Shown one piece after another: positions 59,381 through 64,000 of a stretch of DNA of 64,000 bases. The DNA comes from Reticulitermes lucifugus (lineage: Eukaryota > Arthropoda > Insecta > Blattodea > Rhinotermitidae). A model generated the notes under the pieces. It saw only the letters and a list, made by a program, of their open reading frames with translations. It searched no databases and had not been told where the DNA came from. How positions within the stretch are numbered: the stretch's first letter is position 1; each line of letters starts with the position of its first letter. Made by a program: the position numbers and the translations under genes. The stretch is taken from the NCBI GenBank assembly GCA_026260175.1, contig JAKCWW010001123.1, positions 2,133 through 66,132 on the forward strand, read 5' to 3'.

Positions 59381-59624
59381 CTGAAAAAACGACATTTTAA
59401 TAAGACGAACTTTTAGTGCCCGAAAAAGTCCACAAATAAGAAGCTAACCTCATTTTTATTGAACACCGTCAATGTTAAGGCGGCTACCACGGCTAGAATA
59501 GAAATCTGAGCTCGAGTTGTAACGTAGAGAGCTTTTAGTTTAAAGATCGGGTTGAGTGACTAATTTGTGCCCCCTTATAGGGCACCGACACTAAGGAGCT
59601 CCAGAAGGACTAGAAAAGTATTAC

Positions 59625-59833
59625 CAGAGGAGCGGCGAACTTCCGATAAAGGTTGCGTGCTTCTTGATCATCATAAAACTGTGACTTGCGCATGACGTTT
59701 ACAGATTCTTTCCGGGTGATGCCGGAGTACCAGTGGGCCCAAACAGGGGGGCGCTTGGACTGTATCTCGCCGCACAGGATAACATATAAGCTAGCTCCGG
59801 CCTTGTTGTAAGTACTCGAAAAATTTTGAGTGG
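59625..59833 (-). CDS. Candidate orphan exon, unrecognised
   Basis: On the minus strand a 69-codon open frame starts after a TACTAAT branch-point-like motif and AACAG, and ends at CTG|GTAATA. It includes YNKAGASLYVILCGEIQSKR, PPVWAHWYSGITRKESVNVM, RKSQFYDDQEARNLYRKF. It is GC-richer than the flanks and non-repetitive as far as I can see. It ends in phase 0, but the next exon of the CFAP53-like gene (59380) needs one leading base, so the two do not splice in frame. It could belong to another transcript, be a pseudo-exon, or come from an unrecognised repeat. Confidence 0.3.
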
Positions 59834-59924
59834 CTGTTTAGTTGCATTAGTATTAGGCAGGGCAGAAAAACGTAATTTCAGGGAACATGCTTTCTACTTG
59901 AATCTGTAATTAAATAAGTTATCC

Positions 59925-60250
59925 CATGGAGCTGAGTCCTTCTTGACGAAACAGTAGTCTCTCAGCCGGCCAAAAACATAAAAATTATTTTTTCTGCTAA
60001 CTGAAAGTTCATTGCCGTGTTCATAAAAACTGTCAGAGGTTTATAGCATAAGCCGGATGAATGCAGTCCAATCTTGTATTCTATTTCTGTAAGATATGTT
60101 TTATTATTAACATCCCATCTATACATAGTTCTCCAAAGTGTTCTCCTTCCGTAAAGATTTTCAGACTGAAATTTTGTATGAATTTTTACTTTTCCTCCAT
60201 GCGTTGTATACATAATCCATCCCTACGAAAGCTCTTGGTTTATTCCTCCT
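59925..60250 (-). repeat. LINE 3' end relic, minus strand
   Basis: CCATGGAGCTGAGTCCTTCT, TCTCAGCCGGCCAAAAACA, CATTGCCGTGTTCATAAAAA and GATGAATGCAGTCC follow the order of 19400-19690, with CATCCCTACG at the far end. Confidence 0.55.
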
Positions 60251-60764
60251 AGGAATATGAAGAAAAAATATTACATGTAATTCTACATTATGTAACATTC
60301 TCCAGTATTGCGTTTCTTATATCTTTATTGTATATCATCCTCAGCACTCCGTGTATAAACATCCTCAAATCTGTATTATTACCACAAATTTAAAGATGAA
60401 GTTGCACGCCGATAATTTTCTATTGGGTCTATCGTCCTTTAAATGTGACAGCTTCATATTTCAAGCGGCACGTATGTGTGTATAGTTTACTGAATTGGGC
60501 AGCTTTAGATATCCCATTTAAGAGCTATGATCTGTGTGCCAATATTCTTCTAAAAGGCTTCACTAAGGATCTGTCTCGGTACGTACAAAATGCCTCATCA
60601 TTTGAATCTGTGGTTTGATACCGTACAGTCTACCACCGACTTACACATATCCTGTCCACACTCCGTAGTTACGAACGAATCCTGTGTTAACAATTAAAAC
60701 CCATATAATTTTATTAACTAACTCACTATATGGAGCAGTTCTTTATTAATAAACTAATAATTTC

Positions 60765-61205
60765 TCAGCTAGTCAAGAAATTTCCCGCTTTTGTAGAACC
60801 TAATATTTGCTAACCCCTCTTCGCAACAGCCTGTCTCTAGACGGTATTCTGAGAGTGAATTCAATTTGTACCCTCCCACCCTGTGTCTTTCAGGTCAACT
60901 TAACTAATTACTCCCATCTACGTCTACGTCTTCCAAGTGATCTCTTTTTGTCAGGATTTCCGACCAAAACTTTGCTTTCCTCCTATGTGTGCTGCATGAC
61001 ACATTCATTTCACGTAGCGTTATTTGACGATCTTAATCATATTTAGTGAGGGGTGCAAGTAGTGAAGCTCCTCAACATACAATTTTCTCCATTCTCCTGT
61101 TATTTCCGACCTCTTAGGTCTAAACATTCTCCTTAGCTCCCTGTTCTCAAACCCTCTGTGTTCTTCGCTTAATGTGACAGGCCATATAAATGCGTTTCTC
61201 CTTAC
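60765..61205 (-). repeat. LINE 3' end relic, minus strand, longer copy
   Basis: CTCAGCTAGTCAAGAAATTT, CCAAGTGATCTCTTTTTGTC, GAAGCTCCTCAACATACAAT, TTCTCCATTCTCCTGTTATT and GGCCATATAAATGCG parallel 19435-19870 over most of its length. It is too decayed for a coding frame. Confidence 0.6.
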
Positions 61206-61209
61206 AAAT

Positions 61210-63375
61210 CGGAAGGATTAGGTTAATATGAATTAGAAAAATTTCTATAGATGTCTCCGAAACTGTTTACGACAGGAAATTTTGGCTGAAGTGCTAACCT
61301 TTCTGACTTATATTTGGGAAGTGACGATCGAATCTCTGCTGGAACACCAACTACCGGGAATTTGTTTCTGTACCTACAGACAGATTCTGGGTTAGTACCT
61401 AAAACTGGGCCACTCACGCTATCTGCAGCCTGAGCTACTGAACGTGGGTAATTTCAGACTTACCTAGTATTAAGTAAGTAAAGAAAGTAATTGAAAGTAT
61501 AATATTTTTTAAAAGCGCGCCGAATTTTTCTTTGCGGAAATGAAAAGGCAATTAGACGAAGGTGGCGAAAGAATACTACTGGGCGATAATAAAAGATGCG
61601 GGGCGCTCACACTGTGGCCGATCATGTTACAGTGTGTCTGAGTTTGGTTCTCAACAGGACTCCTCTGTATATAAATACTGTGTAGGCTACCACATATTTA
61701 CCCAACTGAGACTTGTGAAAAATTCGACTTGGGCCGGTTCTTCCGGAACGTAACTACTGCGTAAGTCGGGGAGTGTCTCTAGAGGATAAATGCGCTACTT
61801 GTTTCGGTGAGGGAATATATTTATTGCAACTGTTGTCGCACATCTTGCAATCAGAAAACCTTACATTGCTCACGTATTTGTTCCTGTGACGAACATTTAC
61901 ATTTCTATTTCGTGAACCGAAAAATAAACCGAAATTTAAGTGTTTCGAAAAATGCATACAGTGACTAATTGAGCAAAGTACCTTATCGAATTATCAATCC
62001 AGCGACTAATAACTTTTTTTCCTCGTTTAATTAGTACATAAGTAATTCAGTAATTCATGAATTTTTGTAGCCATACCAGATATATAATGCTAGATTTTAA
62101 GGAATGCTCTCTGATGAATCGAAATTCGTCCAACCTGTAGCCTGTCACTTTACTGACAGTGATATCCCATCTCTACACAAGCATTCGTAAAAGTAATTTA
62201 CTACTGCCTTACGTAGTCTGATATATTTTTCTTTAATGCTATTATTATCTCAGCTAATGACAATAATTAAATATCTCTCTTTAAAAGCATTAAGTCAAGT
62301 TTATGTACATTGAAAGTTACAATCAGAATTCTTAGGCATCGAAACAGAAATAGTGACATATCATTGATACATAAAGGCCTGCAGTCACATTGTGTCCTTC
62401 GTAAAGCTATTTTAACGTAAGCCCTTCTTACCTAGCACAAAAGTGTTACTTTTCCATGTAGCGTTATCCTTTAAATCTGCCCCTGTTATAAACTCACATT
62501 CACTGAAATAAATGTACAATAAAGTCACGCAAGGAAGTAAGTTCAGCAGAGGATCTGGGAGTTTTTAATTGCTAGCGTAGGGTCTATGTGAAATGCCGTG
62601 TGCATTTAAGCTATTGCACAATAACATATGTACATAAGTAAACAAGACTGCATTTCATTTCATTTCCGTACTTTATTACCGGTCACACTGCGTGCTAGAA
62701 CCACATAGATTCATTTCTGTGTTCCCTAGATGAATATCGCAGTTAATGTTTGAACACAATTTTATCAGTATATTTTAAGTTCCAAAACGTGAACTAATGA
62801 AATAAGTTTGCGGATGCTTTTCCCAACTCATGGAAAAGTAACGTATTACGTGACACAGTCTCCTCTTGAACATTTGAAAGCTACTGATCAACCCTCTCCT
62901 GTCTCTATAGAATCTGAAGTTTCATAAATGTATTCTCAAACTGTAACGATAGGGCTTTTTCCTGAGCCTTTTGAATACAGTCCAAAATTTCGTACATTAG
63001 TTATGTCAAGTCCACTTTAATATTATGCTGTAATGTATCTACTGTTCGGTCTAACAAGTGGTCTGCTTCCATGAGGTTTTCCAACAAATTGTTTTATGCA
63101 TTTTTACCTTCCCTCAAAAGCTGCATGTTCCTTACATCTCATGCATTGAATAGCTTAAAATTAGTACCCGAAGAGTGCCTTTTAAGAAGTATCACCAGTC
63201 ATTATAGAGACTAGGCTATTGGCTGGACGACAGGGAAACTAGGGTTCAATTTATAGCAGAACAAGGCAATTTTGTCTTTTCCACAGTTTTCCTACCAGCT
63301 GTCCTCTATCTAATGTGCAGACTAAGGGTATGTGCGTCAATGGTTCCACTTTCCAATACGTCTTCATAGTGTTGT
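61210..63375. other. No supported gene
   Basis: No CFAP53-like upstream exon was found here. Short frames on both strands (for example FFAEMKRQLDEGGERILLGD near 61530-61590, plus) have no support beyond being open. Confidence 0.4.
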
Positions 63376-63399
63376 GATTAATTAGGCGAGGCGAAGATT

Positions 63400-63690
63400 T
63401 TTTTCATGGCGCTTACAGCATCTAGTTGGCCAGGGCCTCCTCTTTATCGAGGCTTCACAATCACACTCAGACACACCACACTCGGTAGGACTCCTCTGGA
63501 CGAGTGNNNNNNNNNNNNNNNNNNNNNNNNNNNNNNNNNNNNNNNNNNNNNNNNNNGACAACACACAACACTCACAAGAGACAGACATCCATGCCCCCGG
63601 CGGGATTCTAACCCACAATTCCAGCAAGCGAGCGGCCGCAGACCCCTGCCTTAGACGGCGCGGCCATTGGAATCGGCAGCGAAAGTTTAC
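63400..63690 (-). repeat. tRNA-derived SINE, minus strand, with assembly gap
   Basis: On the minus strand CCAATGGCCGCGCCGTCTAA, GGCAGGGGTCTGCGGCCGC and GTGGGTTAGAATCCCGCCGG give a tRNA-like head with a B box, then GGGGCATGGATGTCTGTCTC. The translated artefact (SAAARLLELWVRIPPGAWMS) is one I have seen widely in predicted insect proteins. This family is the main reason for suggesting a cockroach or termite. Confidence 0.75.
63507..63556. other. Assembly gap (50 N)
   Basis: A run of N inside the SINE copy. Confidence 0.99.
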
Positions 63691-63963
63691 CTTCACAATT
63701 TTTTCCTGACTTTTGTTACCTCATTTATTTTAAGTTTAACTATAGAGCACTTTGTTCTGTGACTTAAAATTCGTGCTCCTTCCTGGAATCATTCATCCAA
63801 ACAAGTGGTAAAATTGTAGGCTTACATATGTTAATGTTTTGGTTTGAACGTAGGTTACGCATAGGTACGTTGTTATCAAAACTTTAAAGAAATAGCAATA
63901 AGTCACCAACAAATGCACAAAACCGTCAATAAAGGTATAAATTAACCTTTTATCATTAATAAA

Positions 63964-64000
63964 ATACCCTACATACGTTTCGGTTTGCGAGAAGCCATCA
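63964..64000 (-). ncRNA. Hammerhead-like motif cut by the window edge, minus strand
   Basis: On the minus strand TGATGGC (core end and start of stem II), a degraded loop, CCGAAACGTATGTA and GGGTA follow the 9.9 kb motif. The 5' stem I strand and the start of the core lie beyond position 64000. Confidence 0.45.

Noticed and set aside
1-64000. CRISPR array, bacterial operon or integrated prophage
   Set aside because: No regularly spaced repeats, no ribosome binding sites and no dense ORFs. Introns, SINEs and LINEs mark animal DNA.

Overview
This window is AT-rich, repeat-dense, gene-poor animal DNA. Long open reading frames are absent, the only convincing host gene is split by phase-0 introns with GT-AG borders, and most recognisable sequence is decayed transposable element. 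The tRNA-derived SINEs, the LINE 3' ends and the Penelope-like tails resemble what I know from large insect genomes, especially cockroaches and termites (Blattodea). That assignment is inference. Two runs of N (27467-27561 and 63507-63556) show it is a draft scaffold.

Host gene. The minus strand from about 59.4 kb down to 52.2 kb carries the last four coding exons of a coiled-coil ciliary protein. I assign it to the trichohyalin/plectin-homology family, most likely CFAP53 (CCDC11), a microtubule inner protein and docking-associated factor of motile cilia and sperm flagella. The four exons join in frame (59+59+71+69 residues). The N-terminal half is not found and probably lies beyond the right edge.

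Mobile elements, left to right. There is a decayed Tigger/jerky transposase (0.64-1.48 kb). Two Penelope-like foldback elements (9.65-10.0 and 13.43-13.87 kb) carry hammerhead-ribozyme motifs. A hAT-type transposase relic with a TTF zinc finger follows (14.3-14.9 kb), then two hAT-like non-autonomous elements (15.5-16.3 kb). A SINE-element-SINE foldback occupies 16.65-17.77 kb. A nearly complete but disrupted non-LTR retrotransposon with ORF1 and ORF2 runs on the minus strand (28.2-32.8 kb). Tandemly placed SINEs lie at 36.3-37.1 kb. A Penelope-like element relic with a GIY-YIG nuclease domain and a hammerhead-like motif downstream lies at 39.9-41.0 kb. A SINE with a perfect 12-bp target duplication lies at 43.8-44.1 kb. 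A Tigger element with intact ends and TA duplication but a large internal deletion lies at 49.46-51.10 kb. At least eight 3' ends of one older LINE family and several SINE families are scattered between.

The most interesting pattern is the recurrence of hammerhead self-cleaving ribozyme architecture (CUGANGA, stem II, GAAA, short stem III, UH, stem I) at several independent loci on both strands. At least three keep a compensating stem I, which suggests RNA-level selection in the parent elements. One decayed copy sits in the sense orientation inside a CFAP53 intron. The link to Penelope-like elements is established for other animals; the specific copies here are read directly from the sequence, and their activity is untested.
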